In this document: piece by piece, positions 42,855 to 51,476 of the stretch
How positions within the stretch are numbered: position 1 is the first letter of the stretch
How the letters are laid out: each line of letters begins with the position of its first letter
Assembly (NCBI GenBank): GCA_023168345.1
Contig: AP025689.1
Coordinates: 3,926,001-3,990,000, forward strand
Length of the DNA: 64,000 nt
Direction of reading: 5' to 3'
DNA from: Lysinibacillus sp. PLM2
Lineage (GTDB): Bacteria; Bacillota; Bacilli; Bacillales_A; Planococcaceae
Translations under genes and position numbers: made by a program
The notes under the pieces: model-generated
The model's input: only the letters and a program-made list of their open reading frames with translations
What the model was told of the DNA's origin: nothing
The model's database searches: none

Positions 42855-43808
42855 ATGAAAATACGGTTCGGCTATGTAGCAAACGCATTAGGCTTATGGG
42901 ATGCAAGTCCATCAAAAACTTTAACTTTTTCTCGGTATTCAATACTTCCCAAGGATGAGCGAATGGAAAAGTTGAAATCGATCACAGCACAAAACCTACA
43001 TCACACGAAAAGAATTTTGTACTACAATATCGCACATGAAATTGAATTATATCGATTTTCAAGTTCTATTGTACCTTTAGCAACCCACCCTGAAGTGATG
43101 TGGGATTTTTACACGCCATTTAAAAATGAATGGGAGGAACTTGGGAAAATAGTAGAACAATTTAAGCTTCGTGTAAGCTTTCATCCCAATCAATTTACAC
43201 TTTTCACAAGCCCAAAAGAAGCAGTTACAATGAATGCTGTAAAAGATATGGAATATCATTTCAGGATGCTCAAAGCCATGAATGTTCTTCATACTAGTTT
43301 AATTAATATTCATATAGGTGGGGCATATGGGGATAAAAACACATCATTAGGCCGATTCCACCAAAATCTGAAACAATTACCAGAGGAAATTCAAAAGCAT
43401 ATGACGCTTGAAAATGATGATAAAACGTATGATGTTGAGGAAACACTTAGGACTTGTGAAAAGGAGAACTTCCCTATGGTGCTCGATTATCATCACTATA
43501 TGGCAAATAAAGATGAGGATAATCTTCATCTGTTCTTACCGCGTATTTTTAACACATGGAATTCGACGAATATGGTACCGAAAGTCCACCTTTCTTCACC
43601 GAAATCTGATCAATCCTTCCGTTCACATGCTGATTTTGTTTCTTTAGATTTTGTCCTCCCCTTCCTAAAGATGGCACGCGAGTTGAATCGAGATTTTGAC
43701 ATAATGATAGAAGCAAAACAGAAGAACCTTGCAATGCATAGACTTGTAGAAGAAATAGCCGCTATTCGAGGAGTCAAACGTATTTCGAGTTCATCTGTGG
43801 AATGGTAA
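42855..43808 (+). CDS. uvsE: UV DNA damage endonuclease UvsE (UVDE)
   Basis: ATG 42855 lies eight bases after AAGGAG; the TTG just before it is less likely. The 317-residue product has the UVDE TIM-barrel motifs. These are [17 protein letters not shown] at the N-terminus, HPNQFTLF (about 116-123), [12 protein letters not shown] (about 157), the acidic block [12 protein letters not shown] (about 194), [12 protein letters not shown] (about 222), KVHLSSPKS (about 245) and [10 protein letters not shown] (about 291). The His, Asp and Glu residues bind metals. The enzyme nicks DNA 5' of UV photoproducts, an excision route independent of UvrABC. splAB lies less than 1 kb downstream. Confidence 0.93.
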   Translation: MKIRFGYVANALGLWDASPSKTLTFSRYSILPKDERMEKLKSITAQNLHHTKRILYYNIAHEIELYRFSSSIVPLATHPEVMWDFYTPFKNEWEELGKIVEQFKLRVSFHPNQFTLFTSPKEAVTMNAVKDMEYHFRMLKAMNVLHTSLINIHIGGAYGDKNTSLGRFHQNLKQLPEEIQKHMTLENDDKTYDVEETLRTCEKENFPMVLDYHHYMANKDEDNLHLFLPRIFNTWNSTNMVPKVHLSSPKSDQSFRSHADFVSLDFVLPFLKMARELNRDFDIMIEAKQKNLAMHRLVEEIAAIRGVKRISSSSVEW

Positions 43809-43953
43809 ATATAAAAGAACACTCTTATTGAACGATGGTAGAGAAAGTTATCCTACTTTCTCCGAATTTCGCTGATCGCCAAGTTTTTTGATAGACAGGC
43901 TTAGTTGCACTATTGCGGATAAAAACGTTTTATACTTTTTTACCCTTCAAAAA

Positions 43954-43980
43954 AAGATGAAATCTTTGGATTTCATCTTT
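43954..43980. terminator. Bidirectional terminator
   Basis: AAAGATGAAATC pairs with GATTTCATCTTT around four bases, between the converging uvsE and CMD-family genes. Confidence 0.85.
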
Positions 43981-44004
43981 GTCTTATAAATATCAAGATA
44001 ATCT

Positions 44005-44370
44005 CTATTGCTTCATTTGCCCCATCTCATTTAGACAATCCATAACAAGCGTAACTCCCTGACTCACGGAAGCTCCACCGCCAAATGCTGCAGTCACTGC
44101 GATCGTATCAAGTATTTCTTGCTCAGAACATCCATGATCAAGACATCCTTTTGTATGGTAAATGACGCAATACTCATCTTGAGCATGAATACTAATCCCT
44201 AGTGCAATCAAATGCTTTTGTTTTTTAGTTAAGGCCCCATCTTTAAAGCATTCTTCAGTAAAAGCATTAAACTGACTTACAAATTCGGGCATCTTTTCGT
44301 TAAATGCACCAAGCCCCTTTTTATATTTGATCAGTGCTGCTTCTGTTTGATTTCCAGCATTCAATTCCAT
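44005..44370 (-). CDS. Carboxymuconolactone decarboxylase-family protein (AhpD-like fold, YurZ-like)
   Basis: I use ATG 44370, ten bases from AAGGAG; a TTG six bases earlier is possible. The roughly 121-residue product is a single CMD domain: [53 protein letters not shown]. The redox CxxC of AhpD is not present; a single Cys precedes the YH of the family (EYCVIYH), with other Cys residues nearby (KGCLDHGC). By length and motif it resembles YurZ of B. subtilis. It is probably a thiol-disulfide or peroxide-related protein; the function is unproven. Confidence 0.85.
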   Translation of the reverse strand: MELNAGNQTEAALIKYKKGLGAFNEKMPEFVSQFNAFTEECFKDGALTKKQKHLIALGISIHAQDEYCVIYHTKGCLDHGCSEQEILDTIAVTAAFGGGASVSQGVTLVMDCLNEMGQMKQ

Positions 44371-44527
44371 ATCCAATCAACTCCTTGTTATTTTTCAGAG
44401 CAAATTTATTATGGGCCAATACAAACACATATATTTGTTACCAATTATTTACTTCCCATAATCATGAAATCATAACTATTGAAACAAGAGGGATACTATA
44501 ATCACTCTTTAAAATGAAGGTGATAGA

Positions 44528-44779
44528 ATGGAAAATCAAAATTATCAAGCTGGCGACATTGTTTATGTTTTTTACAGAAATCCCCATACTCAAGATGTTG
44601 CGAATGTTCAATCAGCAGCAGTGGTAAATAATCCTGAGAAGGAGGATGAATTAGCTTTGTTTTTATATGAAACCTATTATCCCCTATCAAATGAAATGGC
44701 TGTATACCCTTCAGAAGAAGAAGCAAACCAGGCATACAACTATTATTACGGGGACGCTTCTGAAGGATTTTTGCAATGA
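44528..44779 (+). CDS. splA: SplA, transcriptional regulator of the spore photoproduct lyase operon
   Basis: ATG 44528 follows GAAGGTGATAG. The 83-residue product matches SplA in size and pattern (YQAGDIVYVFYRNPHTQDVANVQSAAVV ... LFLYETYYPLS ... SEEEANQAYNYYYG). In B. subtilis SplA is a small TRAP-like negative regulator of splAB. It is immediately followed by splB with a 4-base overlap (ATGA), so the two are translationally coupled. Expression in B. subtilis is forespore-specific (sigma-G). I see a GATACTA-like minus-10 upstream but no well-spaced minus-35, so the promoter is not called. Confidence 0.9.
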   Translation: MENQNYQAGDIVYVFYRNPHTQDVANVQSAAVVNNPEKEDELALFLYETYYPLSNEMAVYPSEEEANQAYNYYYGDASEGFLQ

Positions 44780-45804
44780 ATAACCCATTTACACCCAAAC
44801 TTGTTTATTTTGAACCAGATGCATTGGATTATCCTTTAGGAAAAGAACTTTATGAGAAATTTAAAAATATGGGTATTGAAATTCGAGAAACTACTTCCCA
44901 CAACCAAGTAAGAAACCTACCCGGCGATAACGACTTTAAAAAATATCGTGTTGCCAAATCAACACTTGTAGTAGGAATTAGAAAAACGCTTAAATTTGAC
45001 ACCTCCAAGCCTTCCGCTGAATATGCAATTCCTTTTGCAACTGGCTGCATGGGTCACTGCCATTACTGCTATTTGCAAACTACCATGGGGAGTAAGCCAT
45101 ATATCCGTACATATGTAAATGTAGAGGAAATCCTAGAGGCTGCCGACAAGTATATGGCGGAACGTGCTCCAGAAATAACAAGATTTGAAGCTTCCTGTAC
45201 ATCCGATATTGTAGGAATTGATCATTTAACCCATACATTAAAAAGGGCAATAGAACATTTCGGAAAGTCTGAGCTTGGAAAACTAAGATTTGTTACAAAA
45301 TTCCACCATGTAGACCACTTGCTTGATGCCGAACATAACGGAAAAACAAGATTCCGTTTCAGTGTAAACGCTGATTATGTCATTAAAAATTTCGAACCGG
45401 GGACTTCTTCTTTGGAAAAAAGAATTGAAGCAGCAGGAAAAGTTGCACGGGCTGGCTATCCACTAGGATTTATAGTAGCACCAATCTATCTTCATGAAGG
45501 GTGGAAGGATGGCTACTATAAAATGTTTGAGCGTTTGGATGCTGAATTGCCTGCTGATGCTCGGGAAGACCTTACTTTTGAGTTTATTCAGCACCGCTTT
45601 ACCAAGCCTGCAAAGAGAGTGATCGAGAAAAATTACCCCATGACAAAATTAGAATTAGACGAAGAAAAAAGAAGATATAAGTGGGGGAAATATGGTATAG
45701 GTAAATATATTTATCAAAAGGAAGAAGAAGAGGATATAAAAAAACATCTGTATATGTATATGGAAAAGTTCTTCCCCAATGCAAAATTGGAATATTTCAC
45801 TTAA
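44776..45804 (+). CDS. splB: Spore photoproduct lyase SplB (radical SAM)
   Basis: The 342-residue product is the length of B. subtilis SplB. The Fe-S cluster motif is C91-x3-C95-x2-C98 (CMGHCHYC) and the H-atom donor cysteine is C141 (EASCTSDIVG). These positions match, as I recall, the B. subtilis enzyme. SplB uses S-adenosylmethionine and a [4Fe-4S] cluster to reverse the 5-thyminyl-5,6-dihydrothymine dimer formed in UV-irradiated spores. It is coupled to splA and sits near uvsE, giving a compact UV-repair region. A terminator follows. Confidence 0.96.
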   Translation: MNNPFTPKLVYFEPDALDYPLGKELYEKFKNMGIEIRETTSHNQVRNLPGDNDFKKYRVAKSTLVVGIRKTLKFDTSKPSAEYAIPFATGCMGHCHYCYLQTTMGSKPYIRTYVNVEEILEAADKYMAERAPEITRFEASCTSDIVGIDHLTHTLKRAIEHFGKSELGKLRFVTKFHHVDHLLDAEHNGKTRFRFSVNADYVIKNFEPGTSSLEKRIEAAGKVARAGYPLGFIVAPIYLHEGWKDGYYKMFERLDAELPADAREDLTFEFIQHRFTKPAKRVIEKNYPMTKLELDEEKRRYKWGKYGIGKYIYQKEEEEDIKKHLYMYMEKFFPNAKLEYFT

Positions 45805-45827
45805 AGATCTGGATTATGAACATAAGC

Positions 45828-45863
45828 AAAAAAGCACTATTTGCCATGCAAAGGTGCTTTTTT
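45828..45863 (+). terminator. Terminator of splAB
   Basis: AAAAAAGCAC pairs with GTGCTTTTTT around an internal TTTGC/GCAAA hairpin. Confidence 0.85.
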
Positions 45864-45959
45864 ATAATCATACTGCCGGTGTCCTGCGAAACTCCTTTTT
45901 TCCCAGAGGATACTCTACCACTAAGAATTCGGCTCCTTAATTAAATAGCTCGCCAAAGT

Positions 45960-46150
45960 AAAATAAGCGGAGATTTTCCGGTAATATGCAGTATGTAGCT
46001 CATTTCGGGGTTAAATAAGGGTAAGTTTTCCGGCTATGCAAAGAAAAATCCTTCATTTTCATGATTTTCGACTGGATAGGCGGAATCTCTCCGTCTAATT
46101 AGGCTATTTTTTATTTGAATTTCTAATTAAGCGGAATTTGTCCTCCTATG
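45960..46150. repeat. Degenerate tandem non-coding repeats with CGGA...TCCG stems
   Basis: Four units recur about every 55 bp: GCGGAGATTTTCCGG (45967), AGTTTTCCGGCTATGC (46024), GCGGAATCTCTCCG (46080) and GCGGAATTTGTCC (46131). TTCCGG.(T/A)ATGC occurs twice. No open frame spans them. The unit resembles interspersed non-coding repeats I associate with Bacillaceae genomes, but I cannot name a family. Confidence 0.5.
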
Positions 46151-46159
46151 TCAGATCAG

Positions 46160-46590
46160 GCTCTTAACCCGAACGTTTAATCGATATAATACCGGCATAA
46201 AAAAACCATCAAAAACGCTTTTAAATCCACGTTCTTAATGGTCTTCTTTCATACCCTCATTTACTTATGGTTAGGTTCACCTCACCATGTAAAAAATGCA
46301 GTTTTTATATAAATCTATTGAAGCCTCTACTTCTTTAGCAACTAGTTCAACAAAGACTATGTAATCCCCTATCGTAAAAGGGAACACCTGATAACCAGGA
46401 AGTTCCCTTTATTTCGTTAGATGAGAATACACATTAAAAACAGACAATCTAGCCCATATATACGCTGTCACACGTTTCAGCTTTGGTTCGTAATAACACC
46501 TCCATCAAATTCTCCAATACGTGTATCTATTTTCCTACTTGTTGGTGTAGAATCCATCCAGTGTTTGGAACAAAAAACCTATAGCTACAT
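46160..46590. other. Gene-free stretch with one solitary hairpin
   Basis: I see no gene. At 46377-46410, AAAGGGAAC pairs with GTTCCCTTT with an inner CCTG/CAGG stem, followed by ATTT on the plus strand. This is terminator-like but has no gene upstream, so it may be a leftover of a lost gene. Confidence 0.45.
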
Positions 46591-46594
46591 TTTT

Positions 46595-46622
46595 TGACAC
46601 ATTACGAAATAAAAATCGTCTA
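46595..46622 (+). promoter_or_regulatory. ECF-type autoregulatory promoter
   Basis: TGACAC, 16 bases, CGTCTA: close to the ECF consensus TGAAAC-N16-CGTC, 35 bases upstream of the ECF sigma start codon. Confidence 0.7.
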
Positions 46623-46656
46623 ATAAGCAGAGACCTATCTAGGAGGATCAAAATAA

Positions 46657-47181
46657 ATGCAAAACGAAAGAGAGATTATTTCCAATTGGTTTTTTCGCTA
46701 TAGCCAAGATGTTTTCAATTTTTTAGTTTACTATTCAGGAACTCTTGATGTAGAAGATCTCGTACAAGAAGTGTTTATTAAGGCAGCTAAAGGTATGAGC
46801 ACCTATCGAAACCATGCGACGCCCAAAACTTGGCTCTTTAGCATTGCCCGTAATCTAGCAATCGACAAAGCGAGAAAGAACAAAACGAAGATCAGTCGAA
46901 CGAATGTGGCTTTCCATGAGGAGACTTTGGATCAGCACATCGGATTTTCTCCTGAGCAAATTCTAATAGACCATGAGGAGAAACAAGAATTGTACAGTAG
47001 GATCAATCAGCAAAAAAAGAAATATCGGGATGTACTAATTTTAAGGGGCATTCAAGGATTGTCCGTGAGTGAAACAGCACAAATACTAGGATGCAAAGAA
47101 ACCGCCGTCCGAACCAACTATCATCGTGCAATCAAGGCGTTACAAAATGAACCGAATTGGAGGGAATCTTATGAAGGATAA
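46657..47181 (+). CDS. ECF-type RNA polymerase sigma factor
   Basis: ATG 46657 follows AGGAGGATC. The 174-residue protein has sigma region 2 (about 10-80; DVEDLVQEVFIKAAKGMSTYR and PKTWLFSIARNLAIDKARKNK) and region 4 (about 115-168; KKKYRDVLILRGIQGLSVSETAQILGCKETAVRTNYHRAIKAL). The block TWLFSIARNLAIDKAR is typical of SigW/SigV/SigM-like factors. An ECF promoter directly upstream suggests autoregulation. The stop lies inside the start region of the membrane protein gene that follows (11-base overlap), a typical sigma/anti-sigma coupling. Confidence 0.92.
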   Translation: MQNEREIISNWFFRYSQDVFNFLVYYSGTLDVEDLVQEVFIKAAKGMSTYRNHATPKTWLFSIARNLAIDKARKNKTKISRTNVAFHEETLDQHIGFSPEQILIDHEEKQELYSRINQQKKKYRDVLILRGIQGLSVSETAQILGCKETAVRTNYHRAIKALQNEPNWRESYEG

Positions 47182-47998
47182 TCTAAAAAATGTCGAGGAG
47201 AAATTAAACGAATTTCCGCCATACCACATGAGCCAATCTACAAAAGCTATCCTCCATCAACAAGTAATGGACACCCTTGAAGATTCTGAAATCCGACAAA
47301 AACGAAAAGGAGTGTTTCTCATTAAAGCCAAAGTAGGGGTTGTTACGGTGGCGGCTGTCATTATCGTTAGTATCCTATCCGTAATTCTATTAAATGATAA
47401 TCCAAACTCATCCAGTGGAGAGAATCCTATACCAATTAATCAGGATGTTGACCAAGAAATTGAAAAGACGCCTGGCGAAGAAGAGGACAACAATTTCTAT
47501 GATCCCGTCCTGCTCGAGCAACAAGCTACAGAGATTCTTCAAGCAATCCATGACCAAGATATGGATGTACTATCCAGTCATGTACACACAGAGAAAGGTT
47601 TACTGTTTTCCCCTTATTTTTCTGTAATGGACGATACAGTAAGATTTGAAAAGAATGAGGTACCATCACTATTAGAAAGTGAGGAAACGTATTTGTGGGG
47701 CTATGGAGAAGCGAACATGGAAATACAATTAACGCCAGCGGACTATTTCGACAAACATCTTCAAGTAAATCGATTCTTTAAATCGGATGAAGTCTTTGTC
47801 GATACACAAAATCAAGAAGTGGACCCTACCAATTATTTAAAAACGGTTTTTCCTGATTCAAAAATCGTTGAGTTTTATCATGCTGGTACCGAACAATATA
47901 GTGGAATGGATTGGAGAAGTCTCAACCTGGTTTTCGAACAAGATGAGGAAGGTGCGTGGCGTCTAGTGGCAATAGTAAACAATCTCTTTACTCCTTAA
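47171..47998 (+). CDS. Probable anti-sigma factor with membrane helix and extracytoplasmic domain
   Basis: I start at ATG 47171, since GGAGGGAATC precedes it; the longer frame begins inside sigma. The 275-residue product has a cytoplasmic part (1-50) with a helical FPPYHMSQSTKAILHQQVMDTLED segment. One membrane helix follows (about 53-75; VGVVTVAAVIIVSILSVILL), then an acidic linker (EKTPGEEEDNN) and an extracytoplasmic domain (about 110-275). That domain includes TEILQAIHDQDMDVLSSHVH, LLFSPYFSVMDD and the end strand DEEGAWRLVAIVNNLF, a pattern seen in NTF2-like sensor domains. It should inhibit the coupled sigma factor until an envelope signal is sensed. Confidence 0.82.
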   Translation: MKDNLKNVEEKLNEFPPYHMSQSTKAILHQQVMDTLEDSEIRQKRKGVFLIKAKVGVVTVAAVIIVSILSVILLNDNPNSSSGENPIPINQDVDQEIEKTPGEEEDNNFYDPVLLEQQATEILQAIHDQDMDVLSSHVHTEKGLLFSPYFSVMDDTVRFEKNEVPSLLESEETYLWGYGEANMEIQLTPADYFDKHLQVNRFFKSDEVFVDTQNQEVDPTNYLKTVFPDSKIVEFYHAGTEQYSGMDWRSLNLVFEQDEEGAWRLVAIVNNLFTP

Positions 47999-48065
47999 CC
48001 GTGCGTATGCAAATTAGATATCTGCTTTAGTGTTTTTTAACATCAAAGAAAGTAAAACAAGAAAC

Positions 48066-48110
48066 AAGCCATCAGACTAGGAACAGTACTAGTTCGATGG
48101 CTTAATTTTT
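48066..48110. terminator. Hairpin terminator between sigma operon and rlmH
   Basis: AAGCCATC pairs with GATGGCTT, with an inner ACTAG/CTAGT hairpin and an AATTTTT tail. It can serve both converging transcripts. Confidence 0.7.
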
Positions 48111-48118
48111 ATTTATTC

Positions 48119-48598
48119 TTATTTATGATACGGTTCACCCTTCATAATCCGAAAACTCCTATAAATCTGCTCTACCAACACGAGCTTCATCAATTGGTGT
48201 GGTAATGTCATACGGCCGAAGCTTAGTTTTTCATCCGCGCGTTTCAATACATCTTCATGTAGGCCGAGGGATCCACCGATGACAAAAGTGATCTTGCTCG
48301 TTCCATAGGTCATGAGTGATTCTAAACCTGCTGCCAGTTCCTCAGAGGATTTCATTTTACCGTCAATAGCTAGGGCGATGACGTGCATGCCATCACTAAC
48401 CTTTGCTAAAATTCGTTCTCCCTCTTTCTGCTTTACGATTTCCATTTCGGCTTGACTTAATTGTTCAGGTGCTTTTTCGTCTGGCACCTCGATGATATCT
48501 ATCTTTGCATAGGCACCTAGACGTTTAACATACTCGTCGATTCCCATTTTTAAATATTTCTCTTTTAACTTACCAACCGAAATGATTGAGATATTCAC
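48119..48598 (-). CDS. rlmH: 23S rRNA (pseudouridine-1915-N3)-methyltransferase RlmH
   Basis: The GTG start at 48598 has AAAGGTGG upstream. The 159-residue product is a minimal SPOUT methyltransferase. The knot region is [24 protein letters not shown] (about 103-126), and the [32 protein letters not shown]-terminus is almost diagnostic. It methylates pseudouridine 1915 of 23S rRNA on the assembled 70S ribosome. The gene (yydA in B. subtilis) ends the minus-strand run that begins with walR. The 5' region contains a dense DnaA-box cluster. Confidence 0.97.
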   Translation of the reverse strand: MNISIISVGKLKEKYLKMGIDEYVKRLGAYAKIDIIEVPDEKAPEQLSQAEMEIVKQKEGERILAKVSDGMHVIALAIDGKMKSSEELAAGLESLMTYGTSKITFVIGGSLGLHEDVLKRADEKLSFGRMTLPHQLMKLVLVEQIYRSFRIMKGEPYHK

Positions 48599-48829
48599 AG
48601 CTTATCCACCTTTACAATTCTTTCACAAAAAACAATCCACAAAGTGGAAATAGAAAGGGTATATTTTACCACTTCATCTTCAAACCACATGTTACGTGAA
48701 TTTTTATCTGTTTTCATTGCCATTTAAATTACTATACACAGTTTATACACATTTACATTTTGTTTACAAACATTTTATCCACAAAGTTATCCACATTACT
48801 CACAGATGCAACCTACATATTGTGTAAAG

Positions 48830-48994
48830 TTATTTACTTGATACAATATATGTTGCAGGTTCATCACAGTAGGAACATTTTGTGGATAACTTTTCTTCCT
48901 CTTTCAGTTTATCCATAATAGGAAACGCTTTTGTTTCTGCTACAAACATATCTAAAGCGTGATCTATATGTGTTTCACAGCTATATTTCTCCAT
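48830..48994 (-). CDS. CxxH/CxxC microprotein
   Basis: A 54-residue frame from ATG 48994, with AAAGGAG nine bases upstream, encodes MEKYSCETHIDHALDMF and a C-terminal KLSTKCSYCDEPATYIVSSK. The CxxH (C6-H9) and CxxC (C41-C44) pairs probably bind one zinc ion. This is the layout of the small CxxH/CxxC family located between htrA and rlmH in many Bacillales. Function unknown. The gene lies wholly inside the DnaA-box cluster and carries one perfect DnaA box in its coding sequence. Confidence 0.85.
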   Translation of the reverse strand: MEKYSCETHIDHALDMFVAETKAFPIMDKLKEEEKLSTKCSYCDEPATYIVSSK

Positions 48995-49084
48995 TTACTA
49001 TAACTCCTTTTTGTTTGAAAATTTCCACAAAGTTATTCACATTTTTCTCATTTTATCCACAAACCATTGTAGCAAACAAAAAAG

Positions 49085-49119
49085 GAGTAGGAAAGAAATA
49101 GCTTTTCTTCCACTACTCA
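49085..49119 (-). terminator. Terminator after htrA
   Basis: On the minus strand GAGTAGTGGAAGAAA pairs with TTTCTTTCCTACTC (one bulge) and is followed by CTTTTTTG. It lies about 90 bp after the htrA stop codon. Confidence 0.7.
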
Positions 49120-49208
49120 CTGTGTAAAAACTCTGTTCATAAACTTTAGTTATCCACATTCAATCTGTGATTATTGTCGATAACTACTCATCAAATTTAT
49201 ATTATTTA

Positions 49209-50552
49209 TTATACATTTGTACCTTCTGTTAATTTTAAATTCAGTTCAACAATTTTACCCTGACGGTATACTTTCATATTGATCGTATCGCCAATTTCCG
49301 TTTCGTTGTATAAATGTTGACGTAAATCGATGGAGTTCTCAATTTTTACGCCATCCATCTCAATGATCACATCATATTGTTGTACACCGGCGCGATATGC
49401 AGGTGATCCTTGTACAACTTCAGATACGACAACTCCTGTTGTTACTTCTTCAGGTAATCGCAATGTTTGTTGTTGATAAAATGCAGGAACATCTGTTAAG
49501 TCTAATAAACCGATACCCATTGTCGGTCTACGTACTTCACCGTTTCGTTCGAGTTCTTCAATAATTGGAATTACTGTATTTATTGGAATTGCAAAGCCTA
49601 AGCCTTCAATCGCTGATTCTGCAATCTTCATAGAGTTAATTCCTATTAAATCCCCTGTAATATTTATAAGTGCGCCACCACTATTTCCTGGATTGATCGC
49701 GGCATCTGTTTGTAATACCTCTGTTTCCCAATCTTCGTAGCCATCAGCGTTTAAATCTACTGGCACCGCTCGATCCTTACCAGAAATGACACCTGTTGTG
49801 ACTGAGCCGTAGAAATCTAAGCCTAATGGGTTCCCAATTGCTATTACTGTCTCTCCTTGCTTTAATACATCGGAATCACCAAATTCTGCAACTGTATCTA
49901 CATGCTCACTACTAATTGATACAACCGCTAAATCTGTCCAAATATCACTACCTACAAGAGAGGCCTTTTCTTTTGTTCCATCAGCTAATGTGACCTCTAG
50001 TTGCTTTGCGTTTTCCACAACATGATAGTTTGTAATAACAAACGCTTTGTCCCCTTCTATCTTGTATATAACTCCTGATCCACTACCTGCTTCTTGCTCC
50101 ATAGATTGTTGATTCCAAAAATCAGTTACTTCCTGTATATTCGTAATACCTACAACTGCGTCCGATACCTTTTCAACTGCTTTGGTGATATCAGTTGTTA
50201 CTTCTGTAGCAGTTTGATCAATAGAAGTTTCTATTTTGTTATTTCCATCTGATGTGGCTGAACTACTAGGAAGCTGTCCAACTAATGAAGGAAGCAATAA
50301 CCACATGATTAATGCACCAGCAATCACACCTGCCAATGCGCTAACAAAATAGCCACCTTTGTTTCCTCCTTTACGTTTTGCCTTCCGCTTCTTCTCTTCT
50401 TCCTCTTCTCTCTTAAGCCGCTCTTGTAATGGAGAATATTGAGTATTCATGGTATTAGGTTCATTTGAATATGAACTGTTTGGATTATATGGATTATTAT
50501 TTGGTGTATTCGGTTCATTTTGTCTGTTTTCATCATCGTTAAAATAACTCAT
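49209..50552 (-). CDS. htrC: HtrA/DegP-type membrane-anchored serine protease with PDZ domain (HtrC/YyxA)
   Basis: ATG 50552 has AAGGAAGGATG upstream. The 447-residue protein has an Asn/Pro-rich cytoplasmic tail (1-65), one membrane helix (about 67-88) and an outer trypsin-like domain. The catalytic triad is H176 (NYHVVENA), D206 (DIWTDLAVV) and S290 (INPGNSGGALI). A PDZ domain follows at about 340-440 (GVVVSEVVQGSPAYRAGVQQYDVI). It degrades or refolds damaged exported proteins. Its position after walJ matches yyxA/htrC in B. subtilis. A terminator between walJ and this gene suggests that it is at least partly transcribed on its own. Confidence 0.93.
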   Translation of the reverse strand: MSYFNDDENRQNEPNTPNNNPYNPNSSYSNEPNTMNTQYSPLQERLKREEEEEKKRKAKRKGGNKGGYFVSALAGVIAGALIMWLLLPSLVGQLPSSSATSDGNNKIETSIDQTATEVTTDITKAVEKVSDAVVGITNIQEVTDFWNQQSMEQEAGSGSGVIYKIEGDKAFVITNYHVVENAKQLEVTLADGTKEKASLVGSDIWTDLAVVSISSEHVDTVAEFGDSDVLKQGETVIAIGNPLGLDFYGSVTTGVISGKDRAVPVDLNADGYEDWETEVLQTDAAINPGNSGGALINITGDLIGINSMKIAESAIEGLGFAIPINTVIPIIEELERNGEVRRPTMGIGLLDLTDVPAFYQQQTLRLPEEVTTGVVVSEVVQGSPAYRAGVQQYDVIIEMDGVKIENSIDLRQHLYNETEIGDTINMKVYRQGKIVELNLKLTEGTNV

Positions 50553-50633
50553 AAATCACTCATCCTTCCTTTCTTTTGTCATTATGATACAAATTGAACA
50601 TTAAAATTACATGAAAATAAAATAAAGTAAAAA

Positions 50634-50666
50634 TAAAAAAGAACTTTGCAGGATAACAAAGTTCTT
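50634..50666 (-). terminator. Terminator of the walRKHIJ operon
   Basis: On the minus strand AAGAACTTTG pairs with CAAAGTTCTT and is followed by TTTTATTTTTAC, 18 bases after the walJ stop codon. Confidence 0.85.
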
Positions 50667-50683
50667 AGTTATTTCAACAAATT

Positions 50684-51472
50684 TTATACAGTTACTAATA
50701 AAGTTGGTTCTTCTGCATCAGTATCATGCAGATGTACAAATTCCCCTGCGATAATACCATTTGACTGTAATGTTTGAGTTACACTCATCCGCGCTAAATC
50801 TTTCATATTATTATCTTTACTTAAATGCGATAAATAAATATGAGTTGGTTTTTCAAAAACTACTTCACTCATGGCAATGGCGGCATCTTCATTGGAAACA
50901 TGTCCAACATCACTTAAAATGCGTCGTTTTATTGACCATGGGTAGCGTCCCATTTGCAGCATACCTATATCATGGTTACTTTCGAACACAAAGGTATCTG
51001 CTCCACGTATTATCCCCTTCATCCGATCACTAACATACCCTGTATCCGTAATGATGACAAGCTTGCGATCACCTTCATGGAAAACGTAAAACATTGGATC
51101 AATAGCATCATGAGATACTGCAAAGGATTCAATACTTAAGGACCCAAAGGATTGAACTGCTTCCATATTAAAATGAAATCGTTGTTCAGTAGGTATGTTT
51201 CCAATATGACCGTCCATTGCTTGCCACGTTTTTTCATTGGCAAAGACGGGGATCTTATATTTACGAGCAACCACTCCAAGCCCTTTTATATGATCACTAT
51301 GCTCATGTGTGACTAGTATGCCTGATAATTTACTCATATCACGATCAATTTTAGCAAATAGTTGCTCCATTTTTTTACCACTTAAACCTACGTCTACTAA
51401 AAATGCATGTTCATCATTTTCTACATATACGGCATTTCCAGTACTGCCACTTGCTAAAACACTAAATCGCAT
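50684..51472 (-). CDS. walJ: WalJ (YycJ), metallo-beta-lactamase-fold exonuclease-like protein
   Basis: ATG 51472 follows GGGAG in the end of walI, four bases after its stop. The 262-residue product has the MBL metal site T-H56-x-H58-x-D60-H61 (THEHSDH). The remaining ligands lie near ITDTGY (about 140), and H209-equivalent in [10 protein letters not shown] near 215 completes the site. YycJ proteins are implicated in DNA metabolism (5'-3' exonuclease activity reported for family members) and are always linked to walRK. It is the last gene of the walRKHIJ operon and is followed by a terminator. Confidence 0.94.
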   Translation of the reverse strand: MRFSVLASGSTGNAVYVENDEHAFLVDVGLSGKKMEQLFAKIDRDMSKLSGILVTHEHSDHIKGLGVVARKYKIPVFANEKTWQAMDGHIGNIPTEQRFHFNMEAVQSFGSLSIESFAVSHDAIDPMFYVFHEGDRKLVIITDTGYVSDRMKGIIRGADTFVFESNHDIGMLQMGRYPWSIKRRILSDVGHVSNEDAAIAMSEVVFEKPTHIYLSHLSKDNNMKDLARMSVTQTLQSNGIIAGEFVHLHDTDAEEPTLLVTV

Positions 51473-51476
51473 ACTA

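Larger units (their letters stand above)
48603..49158. promoter_or_regulatory. DnaA-box cluster around the CxxH/CxxC gene
   Basis: There are five perfect TTATCCACA boxes: 48775-48783, 48787-48795, 49053-49061 and 49150-49158 on the plus strand and 48881-48889 on the minus strand. Single-mismatch boxes are at 48603 (TTATCCACC), 48743 (TTATACACA), 48909 (TTATCCATA) and 49033 (TTATTCACA). All fall within 556 bp. Two perfect boxes are 12 bp apart. From memory, B. subtilis has a DnaA-binding cluster at yydA (rlmH), which fits this place. Confidence 0.8.

Noticed and set aside
44461..44527. Sigma-G promoter for splAB
   Set aside because: A GATACTA-like minus-10 is present, but no minus-35 element lies at 17-18 bases, so I do not call it.
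45864..46595. CRISPR array suggested by recurring GCGGA...TCCG units
   Set aside because: The units are degenerate, the spacing is irregular, there are no identical repeats of 24-37 bp and no cas genes are nearby.
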